64,000 nt of DNA, taken from assembly GCA_029194535.1 (NCBI GenBank), contig JARFXR010000001.1, positions 2,116,721 to 2,180,720 of the forward strand. The letters are read 5' to 3'. Origin of the DNA: Nitrospira sp. Lineage in GTDB: Bacteria; Nitrospirota; Nitrospiria; Nitrospirales; Nitrospiraceae. Both the position numbers and the translations under genes were made by a program. Below, one piece after another: positions 46,839 through 56,352 of this stretch. The notes under the pieces are model-generated. The model saw only the letters and a program-made list of their open reading frames with translations. It was not told where the DNA came from and did not search any database. Position 1 is the first letter of the stretch. Each line of letters opens with the position of its first letter.

Positions 46839-47474
46839 TTACTTGTTCGGCTGAGGGGTGTAGCGAAGGTAGGGCTTGATGGTCTTGAAGCCCTTCGGGA
46901 ACAAGGTCTTGGCCTCGTCATTGTTGACCGCGGGCGTGATAATGCAGTCCTCCCCGTCCTTCCAGTTCGCCGGGGTCGCGACCTTATACTTCGACGTCAA
47001 CTGAAGCGAATCGATCACGCGGAGCAATTCGTCGAAATTCCGACCACATGATGCTGGATAGGTCAAGGTCAACTTGATCTTCTTGTCCGGCCCGATGATA
47101 AAGACGGATCGGACCGTCATGTTATCGATCGCGTTGGGATGAATCATATCGTACAGCGTGGAGACCTTCTTCTCGGGGTCGGCGATGATGGGATAATTCA
47201 TCGTCGTGTGCTGCGTTTCGTTGATGTCGTTGATCCAACCCTTGTGCGAGTCCAGAGGGTCGACGCTGATCGCGATGACCTTGACGCCGCGCTTCTTGAA
47301 CTCCGGGGTGATCTTTGCGACGGTGCCCAATTCCGTCGTGCAGACGGGCGTGTAGTCCTTGGGGTGAGAAAATAAAATGCCCCATCCGCTCCCCAGCCAG
47401 TCATGAAAGTTGATGGGCCCCTCGGTCGTTTCAGCCGTAAAGTTCGGAGCTTCATCTCCTAGTCGTAGAGCCAT
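46839..47474 (-). CDS. 1-Cys peroxiredoxin (Prx6 type)
   Basis: The enzyme reduces peroxides through one peroxidatic cysteine, C45 in HPKDYTPVCTTELG. The 211-residue length, the C-terminal extension with PANWKDGEDCIITP and the pattern SHPKDYTPVCTTE place it in the Prx6 group rather than typical 2-Cys AhpC. GGAGG lies six bases before ATG 47474. It converges on the radical SAM gene across a hairpin. Confidence 0.92.
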   Translation of the reverse strand: MALRLGDEAPNFTAETTEGPINFHDWLGSGWGILFSHPKDYTPVCTTELGTVAKITPEFKKRGVKVIAISVDPLDSHKGWINDINETQHTTMNYPIIADPEKKVSTLYDMIHPNAIDNMTVRSVFIIGPDKKIKLTLTYPASCGRNFDELLRVIDSLQLTSKYKVATPANWKDGEDCIITPAVNNDEAKTLFPKGFKTIKPYLRYTPQPNK

Positions 47475-47611
47475 AATGTCCTCCGTCCATATTAATAAAT
47501 ATGATCGATCCAATTGACGACGATCACGCGGGCTTCTCTACGATACTGTGGAGCAGAGGGTCAGTTCAAGAGTCTCGTGAGGCGTTCGGTGTGCACGACC
47601 TCCTATGCCGC

Positions 47612-50578
47612 TCACGAAGCCGTGATACCGAGTTTGGTGCGAATGCGTTCATGTTCGGAGGCCGAGATGTCCTCGTTCACCAGGTAGACCCGTTCACCCT
47701 TCAACTTTCCGTCTCCGGTCAGCTGGTTCCGGATCTCCTCCGCCCGTTGGTGAGCCAGCGTCCGTAGGTCTTCTTCCTCGAAGGGCATGGCTGCGGCCAG
47801 CTCTCGCCTCATCTCCTCTACGCTCGGGGGACTGGGGGGAGCAGCCGCGGTCCGCGCAGGCTCGGCCGCCCCGGTGGAGGCACGGCGTTGCGCATACAGT
47901 TCCTTGAGCAGCCGCTGTTCGTCGTTGGCCGGCAACGATTCACCGGCCGCCGACTTGCCGCGCTCCCGGGTCCATCTGGCCAGCAGTTCTGCGGAGAGCT
48001 TCTTATATCCGAGAGCCTGCCGATCGCGAACCGGATCGGCGGTGCCGGTGATCTCCAGCCGTAATCCCGGTCTCTCGGCCAGCGCCTTGACCAGGGCGTC
48101 GACTTTTTTCAGATCTTCGTCCGAGGCGATCGCCGATCCTGGTGCGAATTCAACGTACTGCAGCTCCTCCCCGCTTCCGCCGCCTGGAATCAATTTCCCT
48201 ACGAGAGCGAATGGAGACGCCACCATCTTTGCCAGAAGATTGAGCAAGGTAGAAATCACGACCTTCCCGTACTTGAAGTCGGGATCGTTCAGGTCGCCTC
48301 GGATAGGCAGATCGATGTCGATGCGGCCGTTGCGATCCTTGAGTAGCGCCACGGCGAACGGGACCGGCAGCGACGTGGCATCAGGACTGTCGGTCTTCTC
48401 CCCGAAGGTGAGCTGGTCGATCGCGACCTTGTTCTCGGCCTCCAGCTGCTTCTTGGAGACCTTGTACGCCAGATCCAAGAACAGTTTGCCTTTGCTGATC
48501 GGATAGCCCGCGTATTTCCCGCTGTACGGGGCCGCGGTCGTGAGGTCGACGTTCTCGAACTTAATCAGGAGATCCGTGAACGTATTCTCCGTCAATGGAT
48601 TGATGACACCGGAGATTTTCAGCGGCGCCACCTTGTCCATTCTGCCGGTCAATTCGACGTCCGCTTTGGTCAATTGTTTCGAGGAAAGCCCTTTGATGGT
48701 GCCGGTCAGATCATGGATGCCGGTCCGCACGGTCGGCTTGATCGATTCGTCGACGAACGTGGCCGATCCCCTCAGGAGTTTGACCGTCTTGACCGAGACG
48801 ACAGGGGGCGGTCCTTTCTTCGTGGATGTGGCCGGTGTCGGCGCCGGCGTGGGTTCCGCCGCATCGCTTTGTGGGCGAATGTTGCCGAGGTTGGATTGGC
48901 CGTCCGGTTGTATGCTGAAATGAACGGCCGGCTGATCCAAACCTACTTCTTCGATCGCCACCGTCGTCGGATCGACGGTGAGGGCCACTTGTTTCAGTTG
49001 CAGCTGCTTCCATGAAACCAGGGAGGGGACTCCATTGCGATCATTGACCGCCAGATTCCGGATGCCGAAATTCCCGTTATACGTCAGCATGGGCGCATTG
49101 GGATGCTCCAGGGCCAGGTGCAGATCTCCGCTCATGTCGAGACTCCCCGACTCAATGGCCACGCGGGCGACTCCTTCAAGGTACGGCTCCAGCGGCTTCA
49201 GGGGGATCGCGGACACATGCAGGCCGATGTTGGTCTCGAATGGTTTGAGTCCGATGGTCCCGTCGGCATGCACCGACCCGGTGTCGTTGAGTTGAAAACC
49301 GAGATCCACGTTGATCGGTTCTTTGAACGGCACATGGAGGTCTTTGACCGTGGTGTTCAGGGCTGCGATCCGATGGTGCGCGGGGGTCGGCGTGCTGCGG
49401 TCCTCGAAATCCAGTCCGTAGTTCTTCAGTGCGATCTCCTTCAGCGCGATCAACCATGGGCGTTGCTCGTCCGTCGCAGGAGGCGGGGGCGTGGAAACCG
49501 ACTCCTTCTGCGGCTCTTCCGCGTGCTCCGACGGCTGCGGCGTAAAGAGCGTCTGAAAGTTCACGGTCCTGTCCTTGTCCATCCAGCCCTTGAACAACGC
49601 GTCTTTGGATTCAATCGATGAGATGTCCAGATTCCGCCGTGAGACGTCGACGTTGATGCCGTGGACCAGAAAGGACGGAACCGAAATCACCACCTCATCC
49701 TTGCCGGACTCGGTCAGTGCGAGATTCGTCAGGCCGATCTCACCGTCGGCCAACGTGAGGTTGAACGGTTCTACGGTCGTATCAAAGCGGTAACGGGCGC
49801 TGATGTTCAAGCGGCCGTCCGGGATATCGAAATTGAATCGATCCTTCACATACAGCCAAAGCACCGGGCCGCGCACGCCCGTCAGGGAGAACTTTCCTGC
49901 CGATTCGATCGGATCGAGGGAGACGTATCCTTCCCAGTTGAGCAATTCCTCCTTGCGGACTTCCGCGCTGAACGCATACGTGCTTTCTCCGCCGCGCCGG
50001 GTCGTGAAATTCTGGAGTCTGATCTCGATGGGGACGATCGAAACTTCAAAGGGCTGGCGCTTCGATTCGTCACGAAACTCGACGATGCCGCTGTCGATCT
50101 GCAACAGCCTGATTTCGATGGGGGGAAGCGGCTTTTTGTCTTCCTGACGTCGGGTGTCGCCGGCGTCCTCGGAGGTCGCCGTCGTACCACCGGAGACCTT
50201 GGCCAGCTCAAGGAGATTGAGTTGGCCGGTCGGCAGAATGCGGACCGACACGAAGGGGATGGCGAGTGTAATTTCGTCGAATCGGTACGCCCGCCGCACC
50301 AACGAGGATATCTCGAAATTGACATGGAGCCGCTCGAATCCCAGCAGTGCGGTTTGGTCGGCCTCCCGTATTTCGAAGCCGGTGACGGTGATTGACAGCG
50401 CGAAGGGGTTGATCTGCACGGCCTGGACAAGAACCGGCCGACCGAGCTGTTCCGCCACGGTCGGAAGGACGTAGGATTTGATCACATAGGGAAGAAGAAA
50501 AAATCCCGTCACCGCATAGACGGCCAGCAGGATGACTGCCGAAATCACGAGCGGAATCGGTCGGAAAAACCTGCGCAT
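47612..50578 (-). CDS. DUF748 AsmA-like giant envelope protein
   Basis: The 988-residue protein has one N-terminal membrane segment (about 10-32) and a very long periplasmic part of beta-rich repeats (DUF748, AsmA-like), such as VQINPFALSITVTGFEI and KNYGLDFEDRSTPTPAHHRI. A C-terminal segment (about 845-875) with LVKALAERPGLRLEITGTADPVRDR recalls OmpA-like ends. AsmA-like proteins are proposed bridges for phospholipid movement between the membranes. It is alone on its strand; the peroxiredoxin gene follows after 137 bp. Confidence 0.85.
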   Translation of the reverse strand: MRRFFRPIPLVISAVILLAVYAVTGFFLLPYVIKSYVLPTVAEQLGRPVLVQAVQINPFALSITVTGFEIREADQTALLGFERLHVNFEISSLVRRAYRFDEITLAIPFVSVRILPTGQLNLLELAKVSGGTTATSEDAGDTRRQEDKKPLPPIEIRLLQIDSGIVEFRDESKRQPFEVSIVPIEIRLQNFTTRRGGESTYAFSAEVRKEELLNWEGYVSLDPIESAGKFSLTGVRGPVLWLYVKDRFNFDIPDGRLNISARYRFDTTVEPFNLTLADGEIGLTNLALTESGKDEVVISVPSFLVHGINVDVSRRNLDISSIESKDALFKGWMDKDRTVNFQTLFTPQPSEHAEEPQKESVSTPPPPATDEQRPWLIALKEIALKNYGLDFEDRSTPTPAHHRIAALNTTVKDLHVPFKEPINVDLGFQLNDTGSVHADGTIGLKPFETNIGLHVSAIPLKPLEPYLEGVARVAIESGSLDMSGDLHLALEHPNAPMLTYNGNFGIRNLAVNDRNGVPSLVSWKQLQLKQVALTVDPTTVAIEEVGLDQPAVHFSIQPDGQSNLGNIRPQSDAAEPTPAPTPATSTKKGPPPVVSVKTVKLLRGSATFVDESIKPTVRTGIHDLTGTIKGLSSKQLTKADVELTGRMDKVAPLKISGVINPLTENTFTDLLIKFENVDLTTAAPYSGKYAGYPISKGKLFLDLAYKVSKKQLEAENKVAIDQLTFGEKTDSPDATSLPVPFAVALLKDRNGRIDIDLPIRGDLNDPDFKYGKVVISTLLNLLAKMVASPFALVGKLIPGGGSGEELQYVEFAPGSAIASDEDLKKVDALVKALAERPGLRLEITGTADPVRDRQALGYKKLSAELLARWTRERGKSAAGESLPANDEQRLLKELYAQRRASTGAAEPARTAAAPPSPPSVEEMRRELAAAMPFEEEDLRTLAHQRAEEIRNQLTGDGKLKGERVYLVNEDISASEHERIRTKLGITAS

Positions 50579-50651
50579 GAGGTCTCAAGCCCCTGAAAGC
50601 TCAATACGAGGAGGAAACTATAGAAGAGGCTGGTTCGCGATGTCCACAGGA

Positions 50652-50890
50652 GTTTATCCGCCGGCGATGATCAAGAGAGGCTTCGTCTGGTGAGCCGGCG
50701 GACCGCGCAAGAACGACTGTCTGGGAACACTGAAGGTGTGTATCCGCGGGCGCAATGGAGATAGGCTGCGCCTGAATAGCCCGCGGCCCACACGAAGAAC
50801 CAAGCCTGGAAATCACTGAAGGTGTTTATCCGCCGGCGATGATCAAGAGAGGCTTCGCCTGGTGAGCCGGCGGAACGCGCAAGCGAGGTT
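50652..50890 (-). repeat. three 86-bp tandem repeats downstream of tRNA-Arg, rtT-like
   Basis: Reading 3' of tRNA-Arg, a hairpin with arms CCGCCGGC/GCCGGCGG and the tail GCGGATAAACACCTTCAGTG recurs with exact 86-bp spacing (TATCCG at 50827, 50741 and 50655 on the + strand). Copies 1 and 3 are near-identical; the middle one has the same pairing with other bases. Each junction carries a decayed T-arm-like piece of the tRNA 3' end (near 50801-50814 and 50721-50728). Confidence 0.6.
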
Positions 50891-50967
<77 letters not shown>

Positions 50968-51359
50968 GTTCTTCTGTTTCAGTCCAACGAAGGCGCACGC
51001 ATCATTTGCGCCTGAGCTATGAGGAATAGTTGTGAACCTCTTGGACGGCTTGCGTCAAGTCCGGACTTGATCTTCCATGTCGACGGTCCCGCTCACCTAT
51101 GACCCAGTCAGGCCAAGTCTGAATGATGCCAGTCCCGATGAGCGGCAGGCGCAGATCTCACGAAAGGGATTCGTTACGAACTCCTTTGAATGAGCGTTCC
51201 CTCTTTGAAGAGTCCGTGGTGGAAAGGCCGGGTCAGATTGTGATACACCGGAACGGCCTCATCAGTAGCGCACGATCGTGGGTTCCACTCTTCGAACCGA
51301 TCCCCCTCATTCGGGGGGTAGGACGATCTAGGAAAACTGCGTATCCTGGGTTTTAGGTT
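50968..51359. other. intergenic region between tRNA-Arg and the metalloprotease gene
   Basis: This 392-bp stretch lies between divergent genes. I find no gene of plausible coding character and no certain promoter for either side; a weak extended -10-like TGCGTATCCT lies near 51340. Confidence 0.4.
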
Positions 51360-52649
51360 ATGAGACTGCTCGTTCTGTTCGTTACGTTGTTCTTGGTTGC
51401 GTGCTCCAGTGGGGGGGACAAGTCTCAACCTCAAAGCACTACGGTGGTGGAACCGCAGGCCCCGACGCAGCCAGGTGTTCCTCCTCCGGGGAACCCCAAC
51501 CCCAACGCGCCTACAACCCCACCGGCTACGCCTCCGGTCATTCCTCCGGCCGGGGCTCGGACACCGCTTCCCCCGTGGCTGTCGTACTGTGATGATGCGG
51601 GATGTCGCAATCAAACTCCGGTCGTCCTCTCCACCTGCGGTGGAACGTGTCGAGCGACGACGATCATCCCGTCGATCGATGGCATCCGAATCAGCGGCCT
51701 TGCGTTCCCCGTCCTCGGGGCATCACCAGAATTGATCAGCGGGTCGGCGGATGTCGTTGCCACGGTGTACCCGCAAGGCCCCAGTGCGTTTGTGACCGTA
51801 CCCTATGCACCCTCTATCGTGCTGTCCACCGAGACCGATGTCATGGTGACCTGGTATGAACTGCCCCCTGTCTGGGGCGGCATCACTCCAGTGGACTTTG
51901 TGACCGACCAACGGACCGATCCCATGACCGGCTTGCGGACAGTGTTTTATCGGCAGGCCTCCTTCCAAGCGGGAAACGCCGGAATGGAAATTTTCACGAA
52001 CGCTCTCGCGATTCAATCCGCCGAACGGAGGCTGACAAGGGTCGGCTCAGATCCGATCACCGCGCTGGTCATGCCGACAGAGTTGGCCACCTCGCAGCAT
52101 GGCGAGGGGAATTTCAGCTACAGCAATGGGGTAATTACGGCGAATTATGCGCATCCTTTGTATTTCAACTCGTTCGGAGGGCTGGTCCAGACTGTCACTC
52201 CGCGAATCGCGCATGAGATCGCGCATCAACTCTTCAACGAAATCTCAGGGTTCTTCGCCGGAGACCATTCCTGTTTCAACGAAGGCCAGGCCGACGCACT
52301 GGCCTACAGTTCCGGCTTCCTGCCGCTGGATCAATTCGGCCCGAGAGGCCTTCGAGGCATCGACTACACCAAGGGATGCGATCAACTCAGCGAAAGTCAT
52401 GACATCGGCAACTGCTATTTCTGGCCGCTATTCGAGCGAGGACTCCTGACCCCGCAATTTTGGGAGCGGCTCTATCATCCCACACGCTCCTACAATTTCG
52501 AGAGCTGTACTCCAGCGAACCGGAGGACGGGCAACAGCCTGTTCGTCATGTTCACGGACGCGACCGGCGGGGTTGATCTACGGGGTGCGTTCGACGCCTA
52601 TCATGTGCCGCATGCCGCAACCTATGCCGATGCGTTGGCGGAACTCTGA
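51360..52649 (+). CDS. lipoprotein zinc metalloprotease candidate (HExxH)
   Basis: The 429-residue product has a lipobox (FLVAC, C15), a Pro/Thr/Asn-rich linker (about 22-70) and a catalytic-like domain. H285-E286-I-A-H289 is an HExxH zinc motif, and NEGQADAL with E308 follows at gluzincin spacing, so zinc ligands H285, H289 and E308 are proposed. Several cysteines (C77, C82, C92, C96 region) may form disulfides outside the membrane. No named family is recognised. It is convergent with the fossil protease and the S8 protease. Confidence 0.65.
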   Translation: MRLLVLFVTLFLVACSSGGDKSQPQSTTVVEPQAPTQPGVPPPGNPNPNAPTTPPATPPVIPPAGARTPLPPWLSYCDDAGCRNQTPVVLSTCGGTCRATTIIPSIDGIRISGLAFPVLGASPELISGSADVVATVYPQGPSAFVTVPYAPSIVLSTETDVMVTWYELPPVWGGITPVDFVTDQRTDPMTGLRTVFYRQASFQAGNAGMEIFTNALAIQSAERRLTRVGSDPITALVMPTELATSQHGEGNFSYSNGVITANYAHPLYFNSFGGLVQTVTPRIAHEIAHQLFNEISGFFAGDHSCFNEGQADALAYSSGFLPLDQFGPRGLRGIDYTKGCDQLSESHDIGNCYFWPLFERGLLTPQFWERLYHPTRSYNFESCTPANRRTGNSLFVMFTDATGGVDLRGAFDAYHVPHAATYADALAEL

Positions 52650-52686
52650 CGCAGCCGTTCACGGCAGTGACGCAGGGTTGAAATAC

Positions 52687-52970
52687 TCATATCCAAAGTA
52701 GAAAGCAGGGAGGATGGGACGGAAGTTGCCCGGTTATGCCTGAGCCGGTGTGAGATCCTTCTGCCCGACGCAGCGCATCTTGGATCACGCCGCAGAACGG
52801 CAACTCTTCAGTAATAGGCTGCTAGAGCGCACCAGAGAGAAAACCCCGAGGACCAGACGCCAGACCAAGAAAGCGGGCTCACTGGCGTGAAGAAAGCCCA
52901 CGCAAGCCAAAAGGTCGGTCCCGCAGTCATGGCAATCAGAAACAGAGGATTGCGATAGAGAGGGGGCAGC
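52687..52970 (-). pseudogene. decayed CPBP-family (MrtJ-like) intramembrane protease fragment
   Basis: The - strand reads LYRNPLFLIAMTAGPTFW then LAWAFFTPVSPLSWSG, and ends in LWCALAAYY followed by TGA at 52810-52808. One base out of frame the text continues EELPFCGVIQDALRR, which parallels the EExxFRG catalytic segment of CPBP glutamic proteases, with Cys for Arg, and then ITG before another stop. It looks like the N-terminal half plus active site of such a protease, broken by a shift. It lies directly after the S8 gene whose C-terminus has a GGGGC sorting-type tail. The 436-bp gap 52650-53085 holds nothing else clear. Confidence 0.45.
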
Positions 52971-53085
52971 AACCTACACCGACAAATTCCACAATGCCTA
53001 TTGGCGAATCAGATAAGGGCAAGACACACCCTCTCGCTAAGTTCCACAAAGTGTGCACGGCGTCACGACTTTCCAAGAAGTCGGT

Positions 53086-55182
53086 CTACTTCTTGGTCTG
53101 AGGTCTTAGACGTCGTACCCAAAAAGCGAGGCTGAGCATCAACAGCGCCGGCAGAACTACATCGGTGCTTGAGGAGTTCAGTGTGCAGCCGCCGCCACCA
53201 GGATTGGAAGGAGCGGGAACAGGACTAGTGGTAACTGTGTTACTAAAAGTGGCCGTGACGGTGGCGTCAGCATTCACTGAACAGATACCCATGCTGCTGC
53301 ACCCACCACCGGTCCAGCCGGCAAAGGTCGAGCCGTCTGTCGCTACTGCGGTGAGAGTGACACTCGTCCCTTCATTAAATTGAGTTGAGCAAGTGGCGCC
53401 ACAATTAATGGCAACCGGGTTGGACCTCACCGTCCCGCTGCCCGAGCCTGCCTTGTTGATAGTCAGGGTGAACGGCTTCGTAAAAGTGGCCGTAACTGTG
53501 GCTTCAGCATTCACCGAACAGACGCCCGTACCGCTGCACCCACCGCCGGTCCAGCCGGCAAAGGTCGAGCCGTCTGTCGCTACTGCGGTGAGAGTGACAC
53601 TCGTCCCTTCATTAAATTGAGTTGAGCAAGTGGTGCCACAATTAATGGCAACCGGGTTGGACCTCACCGTCCCGCTGCCCGAGCCTGCCTTGTTGATAGT
53701 CAGGGTGAACAAATTCGGAAACGTCCGCATGAGTTCCGCAATCGCCTCCTTCAAGTTCGGACGAGGCCCGATATTTTCAGACGTATTCCCCAATTGAGGA
53801 CTCCCCGTCTGCACCAACAATGTGCGCAATTGTAGGGGAGTGAGAGGTACCCGTAATCGGCTAAACGCGATACCTTGGAGGTTGGTAGCGGCGCCGGCTA
53901 CAATCGGCGAGGCACTCGACGTACCGCTAAAAGTTTGTGTATACCAAAAGTCAGGATTGTTAGAAGCGTCAGAATTCTTATGCGAAAGGCCGTATCCTGT
54001 AGTTGAGACCCCAAAGCCCCACCCCTGCAGATCGATCCGACTTCCGTAACTAGAAAACACTGTGCGTTGGCGATCGGCGCCACTGCTCGGGTGATTTCCT
54101 GCACCCACAATGATTGCTCCAGAATCTTGGACGGTCCGATTGAAAAAGTCGCCGCAGCTAGGCTGATCCAAGTTCACATTTCCATTGCCGGCTGCCTCAA
54201 TGACGACATATCCCTCCGCGACCGCGGTTTGAATTGCGTCGAAGACATCGGAAATCCATTCTACCGGTCCCCAGTCAAATTCACCCAAACCACAGACGGC
54301 GGCTTGTTGTTCCAACAGGATGATATCGCCGGGCGAACCATCTGCTACTGCGAGAAGAATGGCATTAGCTGGGTTGTAGCCTTTGTTAATGGTCTGGGCT
54401 GGAGCAAGACCAATATTGGCACCCCAAGAAATCCCTGTCATGCCCTTAGCATCTTTGTCGGCAATCATTTCACCCAGGACGGCGGTGCCATGATTGTCAT
54501 CGTGAAAAGGATCGAAAAGTAGATCGCCAGGATTTACCAGCAACGGAAGTCCATGGGCCTTGCTGAGGTCTTCGTGTGTTTGGTGCCAACTGTACTCAAT
54601 ATCGTAGATCGTGACACCGTTACCGTTGCCTCCTGGAATCCCGAAAGAAAAGCGGGCCTCGATGCCGCCGGGGGCAACATCGAGGTAACCTTGATTCCCG
54701 GAAAAGTCAGGCGTGATTGCGGAAAGTGGTTGTGGGAGTGGGGCAGGCTCTGCTATCTCCACACTCGGCAAATCCCGTAACTCTTTAAGAAAGGCGACTG
54801 CGTCAGTCCCCTGTTGTAGGGTAAACTCAAACCACAGATTCAAGTCGGGCAAGGTCCTTCCTGAACGAGTCCTACCCTTGCTCCGGAGTTCGTCCAGCTT
54901 CGACCTTGGCAGAGTGAAAAGCTTAGAGTAAGCAGCGACTGCGCGCCTCAGGTCGGAAGGGAGCAACTCAAGCGGCATATCCACATTGGTGCCCTCTTTA
55001 AACTTGACCCTGATGATCGCTGATGAATATCCAGGTGGAATAGCCGAGCTTGCTCTTGCCTTTGCGCCGGGGTTAGACGACCCAGTTGGAGAGTCGATTC
55101 CGCAGTCGACGGTCACCATCAAGAGCACAATACTAATGGCAGAATGGACGAGTCTGATCGTGTCTCTTCTCCTCATGCGCAC
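53086..55182 (-). CDS. secreted S8 subtilisin-like protease with InlB-type repeats and GGGGC C-terminal tail
   Basis: The 698-residue protein has an N-terminal signal (no good lipobox; TVDC), a pro-region (about 45-150) and a subtilase domain with the triad D194 (TIYDIEYS), H231 (DDNHGTAV), S422 (SGTSSASP) and oxyanion N333. Two 79-residue repeats (FTLTINKAGSGSGTV...) follow, of the divergent InlB B-repeat type. The end is NPGGGGCTLNSSSTDV, a hydrophobic helix LPALLMLSLAFWV and RRLRPQTKK: a C-terminal sorting signal resembling JDVT-CTERM. The usual sorting protease for that signal would be a CPBP protein; only a fossil of one lies beside it. Confidence 0.88.
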   Translation of the reverse strand: MRMRRRDTIRLVHSAISIVLLMVTVDCGIDSPTGSSNPGAKARASSAIPPGYSSAIIRVKFKEGTNVDMPLELLPSDLRRAVAAYSKLFTLPRSKLDELRSKGRTRSGRTLPDLNLWFEFTLQQGTDAVAFLKELRDLPSVEIAEPAPLPQPLSAITPDFSGNQGYLDVAPGGIEARFSFGIPGGNGNGVTIYDIEYSWHQTHEDLSKAHGLPLLVNPGDLLFDPFHDDNHGTAVLGEMIADKDAKGMTGISWGANIGLAPAQTINKGYNPANAILLAVADGSPGDIILLEQQAAVCGLGEFDWGPVEWISDVFDAIQTAVAEGYVVIEAAGNGNVNLDQPSCGDFFNRTVQDSGAIIVGAGNHPSSGADRQRTVFSSYGSRIDLQGWGFGVSTTGYGLSHKNSDASNNPDFWYTQTFSGTSSASPIVAGAATNLQGIAFSRLRVPLTPLQLRTLLVQTGSPQLGNTSENIGPRPNLKEAIAELMRTFPNLFTLTINKAGSGSGTVRSNPVAINCGTTCSTQFNEGTSVTLTAVATDGSTFAGWTGGGCSGTGVCSVNAEATVTATFTKPFTLTINKAGSGSGTVRSNPVAINCGATCSTQFNEGTSVTLTAVATDGSTFAGWTGGGCSSMGICSVNADATVTATFSNTVTTSPVPAPSNPGGGGCTLNSSSTDVVLPALLMLSLAFWVRRLRPQTKK
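53245..53709. repeat. near-identical 237-bp tandem repeats inside the S8 gene
   Basis: Two copies (start points 53709 and 53472 on the - strand, 237 bp apart) encode the two InlB-type units. Long stretches are identical at DNA level, for example around 53311-53460 and 53548-53697, which points to recent duplication or gene conversion. Confidence 0.85.
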
Positions 55183-55528
55183 CTCTTGAGTGTCTGAAAC
55201 GCCTACAGTGGTGCGGTAGCAACTGCCACTACTGAGAGATAGGCTCTGTTTCTATTATCGAGACAAGGCAACCAAATCAGCGCACCAAGACTGGTGGTAC
55301 GCTACGCACAGACCTGATGAGGCACAATCCCTCGAATGGGGGGGCGCGATGGGAGATGGTAGAAATACGTGTAATTTTCGGAATGAGGATTCGCAAGACA
55401 AGCTTACGCTCCTAAGGGATGCCGATCACTACCGTCGGGAAATTGCCCTTAACAGTGTGTTGACAAACCATGTGATGACCTCGGAAATGGCGTCGTGTCT
55501 GAGATTACGGGTGCCACCAGCGTGCCCC
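55183..55528. other. intergenic region upstream of the S8 gene
   Basis: No gene or clear promoter is recognised in these 346 bp. The short open frames seen have no ribosome site and no protein-like composition. Confidence 0.4.
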
Positions 55529-55654
55529 GCAGGCTGTTCAGAAAGGCCGTCCAGCAAGGCCGCAGCGAGCGAAGAGGCGAATCGTACTCTGTGCCGTACG
55601 TTGAGCCTCTAAGCGACGCGAGAACGCCGCTGGCGGACTTTGTCAACAGCCTGT
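55529..55654. repeat. 126-bp palindromic element, copy 1
   Basis: Ends CAGGCTGTT and AACAGCCTG are inverted, and the two halves pair imperfectly through to a centre with CGTACTCTG and CCGTACG. Such elements, with AAGGCCG, GCAGCGAGCGA, CGTACG core and CGCCGCTGGCGGACTTT, are what I recall as abundant in Nitrospira genomes. A second copy lies at 56173-56292 on the other side of tRNA-Pro. Confidence 0.7.
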
Positions 55655-55769
55655 TAATGATTCCAACGATGAGCGCCGAGGCTACACCAGGCGGGGGCAA
55701 AGAAAGCAATTCATAGGTGTTTATGATTGAGGCTTTTGCTGCCTATCAATAATATCGACACTAAGCACG

Positions 55770-56164
<395 letters not shown>

Positions 56165-56172
56165 ACTGCTTG

Positions 56173-56292
56173 GGACGCTGAAAAACGTCCCTGGCTTCGT
56201 TCTCAGTCATTCGCCCGTCTCAACGTACGGAAATGAGTACGCCTCGGCGTTCTCGCTCCTTGCGGCCTTGCCAGAAACGTATTTGAGCGCCC
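56173..56292. repeat. palindromic element, copy 2
   Basis: A second element of the 55529 family, with CGTACGG near the middle, GAGTACG, CGTTCTCGCT and TGCGGCCTTGCC. Its outer ends (GGACGCTGAAAAACG and CGTATTTGAGCGCC) pair imperfectly. It fills most of the gap before rdgB. Confidence 0.6.
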
Positions 56293-56352
56293 CAGTCATG
56301 CTGAATATTCAATCAAGAAAGTGAACCAATTCAATCAATAATTCAACATTCA

